Part shown: piece after piece, positions 11,436 through 23,385 of the stretch
Numbering within the stretch: the first letter of the stretch is position 1
How the letters are laid out: every line of letters begins with the position of its first letter
From: Diphasiastrum complanatum
Lineage: Eukaryota; Streptophyta; Lycopodiopsida; Lycopodiales; Lycopodiaceae
Length of the DNA stretch: 64,000 bases
Direction: 5' to 3'
Assembly (NCBI GenBank): GCA_029204225.1
Contig: CM055109.1
Span: 16,981,590-17,045,589 of the forward strand
Made by a program: the position numbers and the translations under genes
The notes under the pieces: model-generated
The model's database searches: none
Told to the model about the DNA's origin: nothing
The model's input: the letters and a program-made list of their open reading frames with translations, nothing else

Positions 11436-12998
11436 AAGCCGCATTGTTCCTCACGGTACGATCACCCGGCTTCTAGGCATTCCTTTTGGTATACATCTGT
11501 CTTCCGCCCAACGCTCTCAATGGTTTCTTCGTTCTTTTTCGGACAAGCTCACCGCTTGGGACCCTCGCTTTATGTCCTTTCCTTCTTGGGTTTTAGTGGT
11601 CCGCCATATCCTTTATGCCCTGCCGATCTTTTTCACTTCTATCTTCATCTCCACCCGTGTCTTGCACGACTCTCTTGCTAAGGCCCTCCGCCATTTCCTC
11701 TGGGCAGGGAAGCGCCCTCTTCTCCCCTGGTCGGTGTGCGCCTACCCGGGATGGAGGCCTTGGTATTCCTGACTCGGCTATGAAAAGTCGTTCTCTGGTC
11801 CTCCGCCCGACTTTTGTCCCTTGCTCTCCCTTCTCAGCACTGGCATGCGCTTCTCCTTTCCTTTATGGCTTTTTCGGCTCCTCTGCTTCGCCCTCCTCCT
11901 AGTCTTTTAGGCATTCTTGCTTTTGGTTGCTAAGTTGAAAGGCCCTTTTGTTTTGACCAATCTGGCGCATCTTTTGCTTCACCTGTGTTCCTTATTTTCC
12001 TGGAGGGATGACTCCACCCTTCCTTCCTCCGAGTCCATTTGGACTTCGTCTCTCTTTTCTGCCTAATGCACAGCCCCTCTTCCGTTCTCATCCTTGTCTT
12101 TGTCTCTCTCTAGCCACCAAAGGCCTGTTGTCTCTGGCCCAGCTGGTCCACGTCCCTCCTTGTCAAGTCCTCCCTGCCCCTATTCTCTCCTCCTCGAAAA
12201 CTAGCCTGATATTCTTGGCCGCCTCTTGTGCTATTCTGATTCACATTTTATCGGTTTCGCCCTTCGATCTGTCCGGGTGGAACCCTACCCTTTCTCCGTC
12301 CCTCTTTGATTACCCCTCCTTGCACCGCCGACAATTTCCCTCCCTTTTCCTGGATTACCTAAACGGGGCCTTTGGACGGCCTCTAATTCTCCGCTTCATT
12401 GGCGCCGTCGCCTCAATACCGCCCGTTCGCTGCCAGTAGGCAAGCTGAGGTCCCTGGCCTTTTGCATCCTCACCAAATCCCTCCCCATGTTGTCTAAATG
12501 GCCCTTCCTTGTTGATCGGCTTTGCCTGCTCTGTCAGCTGGCTGAAGAAATAGTGGAGCATTTGTTCTTTTACTGTCATCATCATCTTTGGCTGGAGCTG
12601 AGTCACATCTTCTCGTGGTGGGGTCTCACTTTCTCTCTGGACACTGGCAGCATTCTCCTGGGGGATTCCTTGCTAACAGGTTCTTCTACTCTTACATTCT
12701 GGCATGTGTGCAGGCTAGCGACGTTATGGAAGATCTGGACGGTTAGGAATCTGCAAGTTTTTGAGGAGGACCTCCCCTCTTTGTCTGCGGCGGCATGTAT
12801 TCGACTGTCTATGTTCTTTTTTAGTACTACTTACAATTGATTTCTGTTTGCTACCCTGCGTGGTAGGCTAGGTGGACTGCCCTGAGGGCTTGAAACATTA
12901 TTGATGCACTCTCTGTGTTTTTGGCCATGGATGCCGTTTTTTTGTACTTGTATATTTGTGAATATATGATAGTGCAATTAAGCCTTAAAAAAAAAAAG
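11436..12998 (+). mobile_element. 5'-truncated LINE (non-LTR retrotransposon), C-terminal RT and zf-RVT
   Basis: The plus strand encodes the end of a plant LINE reverse transcriptase. From about 11451 comes TRLLGIPFGIHLSSAQRSQ, then WDPRFMSFPSW, VVRHILYALPIFFTSIF and HFLWAGKRP. A frame change follows (GGLGIPDSAMKS) near 11755, with more shifts through 12.0-12.4 kb. The zinc-binding zf-RVT module is at 12440-12840 (RLCLLCQLAEEIVEHLFFYC, CxxC...H...C pattern, then LATLWKIWTVRN). The element ends with a 3' UTR and a run of A at 12987-12997, the poly(A) tail. There is no EN domain or ORF1, as expected from target-primed truncation. GC is higher than in its neighbours. Confidence 0.88.
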
Positions 12999-13677
12999 AA
13001 GTGGCATGCATAAGAGGATCTTATTTGGTGAAAGTCTTTTGCATAACATATTGGTGATTTTTTATTGGAAGATGCTTTTTGCATTTGAAAAACATGCTTT
13101 TATTTTACACTTCAAAATGGCATTGACAGGTGATAATGCATGAGCTGCCCCATTTGATTATAACCTTTAGACCGGTTGCTCTTAGCTCTTGAGTCTTCAC
13201 GTTGACTTGTGAAGTGGAATCGCTTTTTCCCGCCCTTCAATCCGCAGTTTTGAAATTGCTCCTCGTTTTTTCCCTCCTCTTTACCTTTCCTGTGGCTGCA
13301 TCAGCACAAAAACATTTTGCTTCTCCTTCTTCTCTCAAAATGGTGGTGGATGATCCCTCGGCAATGAACATATTTGCCCATCTTTGAAGCTAATTCTTCT
13401 GGCCGATCGTGTATTGAATGCCAAATAGGAAGAATATATTTCGTGGGCAGTGAAGACCTGGGGAAGCTCTTGTGGTAAGGCATTGGACACTGCTCCGAGA
13501 AGCTGTTTTGTGAAATTTAATTGTAGATCAACTGATTCGTTGCCACTTTCGAGATCGGAAAATGAGGGTTTGTGTGAGCAAATATGGTGGTGATCAAATA
13601 AACCAGCATACTGTATTGACTTAGATACAGCAGAAGATAGATGCTTACATATTTGCAAATTTCATTAGATTAATATA
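12999..13677. other. Spacer between LINE and F-box gene; possible 5' untranslated region
   Basis: No motif-bearing frame. A 61-codon plus-strand frame (13202-13387) begins with a hydrophobic, signal-peptide-like stretch but ends soon after. It is more likely upstream sequence of the F-box gene than a separate gene. Confidence 0.35.
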
Positions 13678-15381
13678 ATGGCATTGTTTCCAGAAGATCT
13701 GAACTGCCAAGATGCTCTTCCTCGCAAGCAAGAGTTTCTGCAAGACATTGCTATTGAAGAATCTGCGAGTGAAGTTGCAGATTCCATAGATATGTTGCAG
13801 CTTCAAAGAGATCGAGAACCGATTCAATCAAACCTCAAAGTTGCGACGTAATAAAGCTTTTGAAGCAGAGACGTTCGAAGGCATTCAAAACGTACGCTTA
13901 TCAAGAAAAGAAGAATCACATCGCTAAGAAATACCGGCACATTCCGTATAGCTATCTGAAGCCAGGAGCTCTTGCAAAATATCGGGATGCTCAAAGAAGT
14001 GCCCGAGTATCTTACATTGCAACACGTAAAAGGAGCACGAGATCTATTAATGCCTCTGTTGCTGTGGAGCCGATCGTTCCTCTGAATAACACGGAACAAG
14101 GTACCATTTCATCCGATATCCCATCTCGAATCTGTACCCGAGCTTTCGGGCCTGCTTGTCTTCAGAGAAAGAAGCTGTTAGCTCCTAAAGCAGCAGAATC
14201 CCCTGTTGCAAGTGAATATGTGGGAATAACTCGATCTGACACATCGACTAGTGCTCAGGAATCATTGCTGGAGTCACTACCTTTAGAGCTTTTGGTACGG
14301 ACGATTTTTTATGCGCATGTGCCGCTGTTTCCATGTAGTGGTTTACATTATTCGTTTTTTTAAGAAGTTGTGAAATTCTTTGAGTAGCGTAAAATGTTTA
14401 GGCCATTCTTAAGTCTAGAGCGGTATTGCAGGTTCGTATCATTTGTAAGCTTCAACACGATCAACTAAGGCCCGTATTCCATACTTGCAAACGTCTTCGC
14501 CAATCGGTGAGTTTGCTAGGTCGTTGATCTATTGTGTCATCAGTTAAAAGAAGAATGTTGTTCGCTTTAATGGACTCCACTCGCAAATTGGATCATTCCA
14601 TAACACGGTACAGCCATTGGAATGGAAATCTACTTTAAAGTTGTCAAAATTGGAAAACATCTAACATCGTGTCGGTTACACAGGTTATCATCGCCAAACA
14701 ATCTCACTTCAATTATACAACACCAGGCCGTAAGCGTTGGTTATTCCAGACAATTGAAAATTTTCCGTCACTAGCTTCTCGGTCCAACCATTTGCCCTTT
14801 TTGAGGTTCGATTTATGCACAATTCTGCTTCTGACAAGAATTCAGCATAATATATTGGGACCAGATCTTGATTACAGAATTGTCGTAATCATAAATATTG
14901 GTTTGAAATCATATGTTTAAAAAATTAGTTGCCTTGCACAAAAGAACTCGACTGTCATAGAAGTTTCATTTGTTGTGGAAAGGAACATTTGAAAGTATTG
15001 TCTTACATTACTTCTTAGTTAGAAAACAAATGCGTGAAAAGAAAATTTGTCATTGGTTCTTTTCCGTATCGCTTACATACCTGTTGTTACAAATCTCATT
15101 TACGGGTGGATGTCATATGCAGTAAAGCTCAAGGCCACAAATGTCCTGCAGGGTATCCAAGGACACCTAAAGCTCCTAGATACGCTCCAAAGCCTCATTC
15201 TCGGACGTCAATAGCTGAAATGAGCCAAATCACTGCTGCTTTATTTCTGACGTCTAGAAATCTACTTCGTCAGAGCAGGCCAACTTGTCCACTAAGTCTT
15301 ACTCTTAGAGCAGGGAGCTTTCACCGCGCACTTTTTAACGAGGAAGAGTTATGTCAAGCTATTGCCCAGAACTCTTTGTGA
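13678..15381 (+). CDS. F-box protein of the At4g35930/SKIP27-like group, four exons
   Basis: Spliced gene. Exon 1 ends at 14294. Introns are 14295-14431, 14507-14683 and 14806-15122, all GT-AG. Exons 14432-14506, 14684-14805 and 15123-15381 join in frame to a TGA. The joined F-box reads LESLPLELLVRIICKLQHDQ, then FHTCKRLRQ, AKQSHFNYTTPGR and a C-terminal block RTPKAPRYAPKPHSR ... LFNEEELCQAIAQNSL. The order F-box, HFNYTTP, PKAP, and E(E/D)ELCQA(I/V)AQN is characteristic of this plant family (known family knowledge). The family is presumed to be an SCF ubiquitin-ligase adaptor binding a SKP1 partner. A lysine/arginine-rich region precedes the F-box. The 5' end is unsettled: ATG 13678 opens a 57-codon frame that ends at 13849-13851, while the F-box frame is open only from 13773 and has no ATG. 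A frameshift, an unrecognised intron or an upstream exon is needed. Confidence 0.82.
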
Positions 15382-18300
15382 ACCTAGACCTATTCTTTCT
15401 AACAGCTGCCTTGCTGTAAAAAAATTGGTAGAGCCGAATCGTGCACGCACAAGGTCTCGCAGGACAGGTTGATGTACGAGAGTATGCTACTCACTCCCCG
15501 AGTTTCTGATTTAGCATTCGAATTTATTATCTCTACTTGCACGGGCATCCTTGGCATTGCCTGTGGTTTTAAACATGAAAAATCATAAGAATAATTGCAA
15601 TACATCATTAAGCCCTTACCTACTTTTGAATTCATAAGAGAATGTGGCGAGAAGATTTTGTTAAGTTGAGGTGTAGCTGTATTTTCCCTCCACAGCATAG
15701 TCAATTTAAAACAAATAGATCCTGTTGTAGGTCGTTTCAGGATGTTGATATCTTTGAAAGAAGTCTTTTCACCTCATACGTGGAGACAATTAGACATTTA
15801 TCAGAAGAGTTCGAAGACAGATCCGTTGGCAGATCTGATGTTTTCCGCACTTATGAGTTGAAACATGTTACGTCTATATCTCCATGGATTATATCAGCCT
15901 GGATAATTCCTATCAAAGATCTTCATACCAGATTGATTGTCTTGCCCTAACATGGATTAGTGCTTTTAGCAATCACAATAAGTTTCAGAGCAACCTTTGT
16001 ATGAGTTTGATATAAGCTTCATTATTAATATTATTTATAATGGAATCTGATACACTCAGACTTTTCTGCAGAGGGGATAAAAATTATGATAGTAGGATTG
16101 TGAGTTTGCTCTTTCACAAATCAGGCTTAATAGATATCCTTTAGTACGTAGTGAGTTGGTTTCGACTTCCTTTCACTAGGACTCCAATCATTTAAGATGT
16201 TATCAATGTGTAGTGTACGAGACTTATTTGCTGCTCACATTAATCCTATGCTGAAAAAAGATACTGTTAAGTTAATAATCAAATCATTAGTGTGTGAGAA
16301 ATGCATGAGAGGGGTATTGAGAGATTGGTTAACTAAGCACTTTACATGTCTTGCATTGATATAGCTCCAAATAATCTCGATTTGGTATGCAGAAATCTCA
16401 TTAGAAAAATGGCATTGATACAGTGTTGGTGCACCCCTTAATATCTTGGATAGATTTTATTTTGTTCTTTTATGTTGTGTAATTTTTTTTCATTTATTAG
16501 GCTTTGATGTTATTAGTAAATATGGTGTTAACTTTTATGAATTTTCCAAAAAAGTTAGGACATGAACATGGTATAATCACAAGGTGGAATTTGGTATTTC
16601 CTATGCAAAAGATCTTAAAAATTTGTCATTTTTAGTTATTGTAAGATTGCAAGATTTGAATAAAAGCAAATTTGTGTTATCTTAACAAAATTGAATAAAT
16701 AGGATTTACTAGACATTTAATTTTCCTTCTGGTACATTGATGTTATGTGTTTAATCAATGTAATTGATCATCTCTTTTTGACAACATTGTCATCGATAAT
16801 TGTCCATTTTAGATTTATTTGACAAATTTTGTGGCAATAGTTTCCAATATTGTTGCCTTATGCCATGTTTTGCAATGGTACCACTTTTTGTAGTTCAAGG
16901 CATCGTCAGAATAATCGACCCAGAGAAGAATCAAAGCTCTACGCTTTGATGCAGGGGGGTATATGCAAGCTACTTTTCTATACATGATTATACTCAATCA
17001 CTTTTGAGTCTTGTTGTACTTAACAAAAATGACAAGAAATTTGCTTGTTCTATGCATTGCATTTGGGAGGATGTGAATCAACTAATTCTTTTCATATGAA
17101 TTCATATGCTACAAAAGTTTGTGAAACTATATGTGTGCCATTATTGCTTTACATATGTGCTTAATTTTGAACAATTTAGCTAATGGTTTCAAAGGGAATT
17201 TATGTAGACACATTTCAAAAGTTTTAAATGGAGAATTTTGTAGTATTAAAATTAAAGACTTGTACAATTTGTGTTAAGTGAGCAACATGCACTTCACTTG
17301 GTCAATGCACTTTGTGATGTAGGGTGCACATCAATGTTGGGCATTTATCAAAATTTTTGATACTAGTTGAGTTTGAGTAGTGCAAGTTTTTGGACAAATT
17401 TCATATTGCAAGGTATCAATGAGTTATATGGGTTGTAGATTGGTATAAACTAGGTCTGTATTGCAAGGACAACACCAATTTGTTATCAAGTTGGGTATGA
17501 ATATCTATAAATTGCTAAAATAAATTGTTTTTAAAAGGTAGTATGTAAAATTTAAAGAAATTGGCCTTTTTTCACATTCAATATGCAATGGATTTGGAGT
17601 TGGTCAATGTATCTGGGCCACTCTAACAAAAATACTAACCTATTTAAATTTGAGATATTAAAAAAATCTATTACTCTATTGATATCAAAGAAAAAAACTC
17701 TTACTATTTTATATAGGTGCTTGGTTGGGATCAACAATGATATCATAGAACATATTGGTTGGTATAGAATTTTGTGATACTAAGGTCTAGAATTGGATTC
17801 CCCTATTAATAACTATCTTAATACTCATATTAATATTCTGGCTTGGAATATTTTAAGAATTTGTCTTGGTAACAAAATAATAGTAATTTTAGAAAGTTTT
17901 TTTTTAAATCTCAAATTTTAATTGTGTATATATCTCTGGTTGAGTGTACCAAATTTATTGATGGGTAGCAACAAATGTTGGCTTTTCTAATCCAATTGCA
18001 TGTGAAAAAAGGTTAGACCCTTCAAAATCTACATGTTATCTTTAAAAAAAAGGTACTTTTTGCAATTTGTATTTGTGTTGATAATTGGGTAGTATCATCA
18101 TCTTTGTGATGCCAGCTCTATTTATACCAGTCTACAACTCATATACCTCATCATATTAATACTTGGTCTATTTTAAATTTGTTAAAAAATTGCAATACAC
18201 GGATTTGATTGGTATCAATTTGTTATTGACGAGTATTAACCAAGTTTTGGTGGGTTTTCGGGCCATGTTTTACATGAAGCATTGGTTGGGTAGTGTCAAT

Positions 18301-18430
18301 TTTTCTTGTATTTGTTGAATATAAATAGTGAATGCTCATTAGAAATTGCAAGTATGATATGAATATTCTAATGTGAAACACATGTTAATCTAAATCTTAA
18401 GGGCTCATGTGATGTAAATCACATTGGTGA
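15382..18430. other. Long non-coding, AT-rich stretch downstream of the F-box gene
   Basis: The first few hundred bases probably hold the 3' UTR. A 102-codon frame at 15642-15950 has no motif. The rest is AT-rich with no coding signal. An imperfect inverted pair is visible between about 17370-17500 and 18060-18220, for example GTTGTAGATTGGTATAAA against the reverse of TTTATACCAGTCTACAAC. Confidence 0.45.
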
Positions 18431-18439
18431 TTTAAAACA

Positions 18440-18545
18440 AAATTTTATCGTAGGTCACACACCTTTACTTGGTTCTTAGTGCAATAATTTCATGGGCAAG
18501 CAAAAAGCAAGTAGCTGCTCTCTAATCAATTGAAACAAATATGTA
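18440..18545 (+). pseudogene. Short copia RNase H scrap
   Basis: The plus-strand translation gives HLYLVLSAIISWASKKQVAA followed by a stop and SIET. This corresponds to the ISW(S/A)SKKQ...ALSS(T/I)E(T/A)E block of copia RNase H. Only about 35 codons remain, with no recognisable flanks. Confidence 0.55.
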
Positions 18546-19410
18546 ATAACAGTAATAATGTGAATGCATGTGGCTTTGATTGTTAAATAAATGAGGATCT
18601 AGTGTGGTATGCAAATCACAAACACAATCACAATAGCTCAGGCACCTCAGGCTCTCAAAGATGATTTGAAAGTTAATGAATAATAAGAAAATATTGTACA
18701 TATAGCACAAGAACCAAATTGAATGGGCTCGACAAGTGTTGTTTGCCTAGTATGAGTCAAAACTACTGATGAACCCAGGACAGTGAGCATCGCAAAAAGT
18801 CATCTAAAAATACTATAGGCTAAGTTCCATTTCAATGTGGCTATCCGGCTATTCCAAGTAGCCAATTAGGAGATGAGTGCTCGATAGATAAGTCGATAGT
18901 GGGTAAGTCTTGGTTACTACAAATAATACAATAAACTAGATACATTGTGAATCTAATCAGTTGTACACTAATTATAGTATTCATTCTCCATGCACCAAGC
19001 ATGATAGTTTACTAAGGACTCAATGAAAGAATGTACACAAACCTCATCATAAGCTCTACTTCACTCATGTATCCATGCAGATTCAACCTTCCCATGCTTT
19101 TGACGTTGCCAACTTTGATTTGACCAATGTCTAGATTTCAAAGTAAGAAACCTACCTCATCAACATATCCATCATACCATTCAAAATCAAAGCAAATTAG
19201 TAAAAGATTCATTATCGTGATGATCAACTCACCAATGATCCATAGCATATCAAGTAAGATAGCTCCGTCATAATCCTATACTCTTTACCATATGATTTCC
19301 AACAAATATTTATTACCCACTGATATCTCCTCTCTTCCTAAGAATCTATCCATCTATGGTGCAACTAGATTCCAACTGGATGTAACCAACGAACTACATC
19401 TTGCTTAATA
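18546..19410. other. No recognisable gene
   Basis: Neither strand shows motif-bearing coding sequence. It may be decayed retroelement DNA, since both neighbours are element fragments. Confidence 0.4.
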
Positions 19411-19560
19411 TCAAAGAACACCGAAAACTATTCCAATGGTAGCTAGGGATGCTTGGTTCACACGCGCTCGGTGCGTGGTTCCATGGTATGGGATATAGAA
19501 TCTAGATTTGACGTCATCCCATGTCTCGAAGGCCGAGACGATGAAATCTATACAGAGGGC
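19411..19560 (-). pseudogene. Fragment of a retroelement accessory ORF
   Basis: The minus-strand frame reads CIDFIVSAFETWDDVKSRFY, then HGTTHRARVNQASLATIGI. It matches the frame at 30111-30338 (MDFITLAFSTWKEEKSKFY, then GATHKVRVTEATLAAIGI) at 23 of 44 aligned residues. That frame lies downstream of integrase in the gypsy element. The function is unknown. The N-terminal residues of this frame come from the adjoining LTR-like sequence. Confidence 0.6.
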
Positions 19561-19599
19561 ATAGGTGAAAAGCATTGGGTAAATGATAATGGACAAAGC

Positions 19600-20133
19600 T
19601 GCATATTTTGAGTAACTGAAAACTCTATCTGATGCACTCACTCTAATAAGCAGTAAGCGTGAATAACAATACTCTAATAGAACTCTAAAAGAGAAACTGA
19701 GCTAAAGAGCTGAGCTAGAGTTAGAGACTGAATTTGATGACCAGGTACTTATACTGAAACAATTAACACATATCCAACATGACAACTAATCAGGTCGCAA
19801 TCACAATTGGTAATTAGCCGTAATGTGATGACATCCATCCAGTTAGGACCTCCTAGAAATTTACTTGCGAAGCAGTTAGGGCAAGTCTTTAGCTTCATAT
19901 CAGGCGGAACAATAACTGTCGTTCATCAACATGGTCGACGTCTTTGACTTTCGTCGACGTCGTCGATATGTCAGATGATGTACGATATGTCGAAGCCACT
20001 TGTTAAGCAATTTTTGAGTATTTCTGCAGATTGTGTAGAAACATGAATATAATTGCAAAACTGGATAAAAGTGGATGAAGATTAAAGATCGATTATTCAG
20101 TTGAATCACTCCTGATAGTAGAATAATCCAACA
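19600..20133 (-). repeat. Probable 3' LTR of a minus-strand copia element
   Basis: On the minus strand it begins TGTTGGATTATTCTAC after a purine tract (AAGGGGGGG, 20134-20142) that follows an RNase H C-terminus. The far end is uncertain; it probably stops where the accessory-ORF match starts, near 19.6 kb. No matching second LTR was found in the window. Confidence 0.6.
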
Positions 20134-20245
20134 CCCCCCCTTAATCTGAATCCATGAATGCTTTGACCTTCAAACTTAGTTTTGCACAAACCTTTGTGTG
20201 CATCCAGGCTTAATGCTTTAGTGAAAATATTGTAGGGTGGTAGCA
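20134..20245 (-). pseudogene. Copia RNase H C-terminal tail
   Basis: Minus strand: NIFTKALSLDAHKGLCK, then SIHGFRLRGGV running into the polypurine tract and LTR. This is the standard end of a copia polyprotein. The rest of the element upstream (higher coordinates) is missing; a long GA tract begins 155 bp away. Confidence 0.78.
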
Positions 20246-20396
20246 ATAGATGGTGAGCTGCCTGTCAAAAGGGTTAGAACACAAGGATAAGGGATCTAAC
20301 TAAGATTAGTTGCTTACATAGTTGCTTTCTACACAAACTAACTCTAGCCCCAAACTAGCACTAACCACATACATATCATAGATAGAGGTGAAGGGA

Positions 20397-21480
<1,084 letters not shown>

Positions 21481-21486
21481 CCAGAG

Positions 21487-23385
21487 CTATATTAGGATCA
21501 AAGAATGGTGGTGGCAAAAGTTGTCCCATCCGGTGGGGACGCCCAGCAAAAATCTAAGTCCCGGGCGAATTCGGCTACCACGTGGACTATTGGATTGTGG
21601 CATGTGAGATATATTTTTGAAAATTGGACTAGAGCCCATTCGGCGTCTACGACCGTACCCCACCCGTGCTATGAGAAGATCTTTGGCCAGTTTAATGTTT
21701 GGATGGTGATCTGGTCCAAAGGGATTCCAGATTCCACCCATTTATGTCATCATGGAATAGGGACAAAATGCGATTAACCTGCAGCTGCCTCAGATCGGTC
21801 ACGTAAGCTCTGATGGTCGACGTATCTTTTTTGAATGTGCGTTGTCACCATGCAGGTTGCGGACACAATGTTGGAATACACACAATCTCATTGCCTTCGA
21901 TATCTTTCACAAAGAAGGATATCTTCCAGCCGCCGCATGAGGATTCATGTGAAAACTGAATAAGAACTCCTTGATTTTGTTTTCCATGTTTTTTGGTTTG
22001 CGGAATGCACGGCTAGCGGATATTGATCGAGAGCCCTGGGAGGCACTTGTTGTTCCTCCCTTGTTCTTCCTGGACTCTTTCCCATATCTTGGCTTGCGTC
22101 GAGGTTTTGGTCTTGGCCTTGGTCTTGAATGTCAACCCCCACTGATCCTTGATCTTGGTCGGAACTAGCCTATGCAGCTTCTAATGTGGGTGGCATTGGA
22201 ACTACCACCGGGCTCGGTTGGGAATTACCACCGGGGCCGGTTGGTTACTGATGGTAAGCCTTGAGAGCAGCCTTTGTGCGCTGCGACAATAATTGTCAAA
22301 ATTAACTTGGTAGACATCCAACGTTTGCCTGTATGGATTCCCTGCTGCATTAGAAAATCCGCCTCGTGTTGGTTGAGAGGTCCGTTGGTGGGAATCGGCG
22401 AGGCTAGCCAAGAAGTCTTTTCCTGTTGTAAGGTGTGGACCTCCGCTCCCAGACATTGATTTTCAGTTTCAACCACCAATAGTTGGGCTTGGAGCGAGGC
22501 TAGCTATTGTTGCTCTTGCTATTGAGCTTCTTGGACCTTGGTAGAGGAGTTCGCCGCTGAGGTCTTTGATATATCGTTGAAGGCTATCCTCATTCTATTT
22601 CAGCTTCAGGACTCGGTCCTTCTTTGCCTGCTCATGCTGGAGTGCTACCTGTAGGTCTTGTTGGAGCTGTGTGAGCTCTGCTCGCAACCTGGTATTGTTG
22701 GATTCCAATTCTACTACTCGACCGTCCAAGGTTGATTTGGCCGCTACCAAATCCTGGAGTAATGTTTCCAAGGTCTGGTAGGCCGTGGTGACGTCTTGTG
22801 GCCCCGACCGATGTGGTGCTGCTTGCTGGGACTTGTTGAGGTGCCACCCCAGGTAATGCACTATTGTCATGTTCGTCTTCTATAAGAATTTTCTATGCCA
22901 TCATGTCGTCAGGTGCGGTGAAATCATCAACATGCTGAGGTGAGGCGGTGTACTCCGTTTGCACGAATGCGTCATCATCCAATGGTTTGTTGGACTCGTC
23001 ATTCGAAATGGATGAATCAAAAGGAGGTATGATTGGAGTGGCGAAAGTGTGCAGAGGGAGTGGAATGGGCTGTTCGAACGAAGCAACGGGTGGAAGTGTG
23101 GAAAATTGGAGGGTGGTGTCAAGAATGGACGAAGATGTGGGAGGTGTGTAGTTGATGAGGTTGAAAAGAGCAAGGGTGGTGGGTGACAACTGATTTTGGG
23201 GGTTGATGGTGAGGAGTAGAGTAAAAACTAAAGAATCAAGAGATGTAGGAGGAATGGATGAGGTGATGGTGATGGAGGGTGGAGTTGAAGCAAAGCGGCT
23301 GTGGAAGGTAGAGGAATAGGAGTGATTGAGGTGAGAGGTGGTGTAGTAGTGATTGACACCTCTTCGACTTCATCATCTCATGCTC
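21487..23385 (-). pseudogene. Decayed coiled-coil accessory-type ORF
   Basis: A series of minus-strand frames: a Pro/Ser-rich, acidic start (22893-23189); then a clear coiled coil (22595-22870) with TLLQDLVAAKSTLDGRVVEL and RLRAELTQLQQDLQVAL heptads; then Gln/Pro-rich pieces (22202-22456, 21945-22142) and a last block near 21490-21740 in mixed frames. I cannot name the protein. A Pro-rich leader followed by a coiled coil resembles the extra proteins carried by some plant gypsy-type elements, and the 28.8-30.6 kb ORF has the same kind of coiled coil. It is joined near 23385 to an oppositely oriented copia element. Confidence 0.45.

Noticed and set aside
13202-13387. Small secreted peptide gene
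   Set aside because: The hydrophobic start is suggestive, but there is no cleavage-site context, no conserved mature part and it sits just before the F-box gene.
14669-14920. Separate 83-codon gene
   Set aside because: It is exon 3 of the F-box gene read through the next intron.
15642-15950. 102-codon frame after the F-box gene
   Set aside because: No motif, no splice context; likely 3' UTR or spacer.
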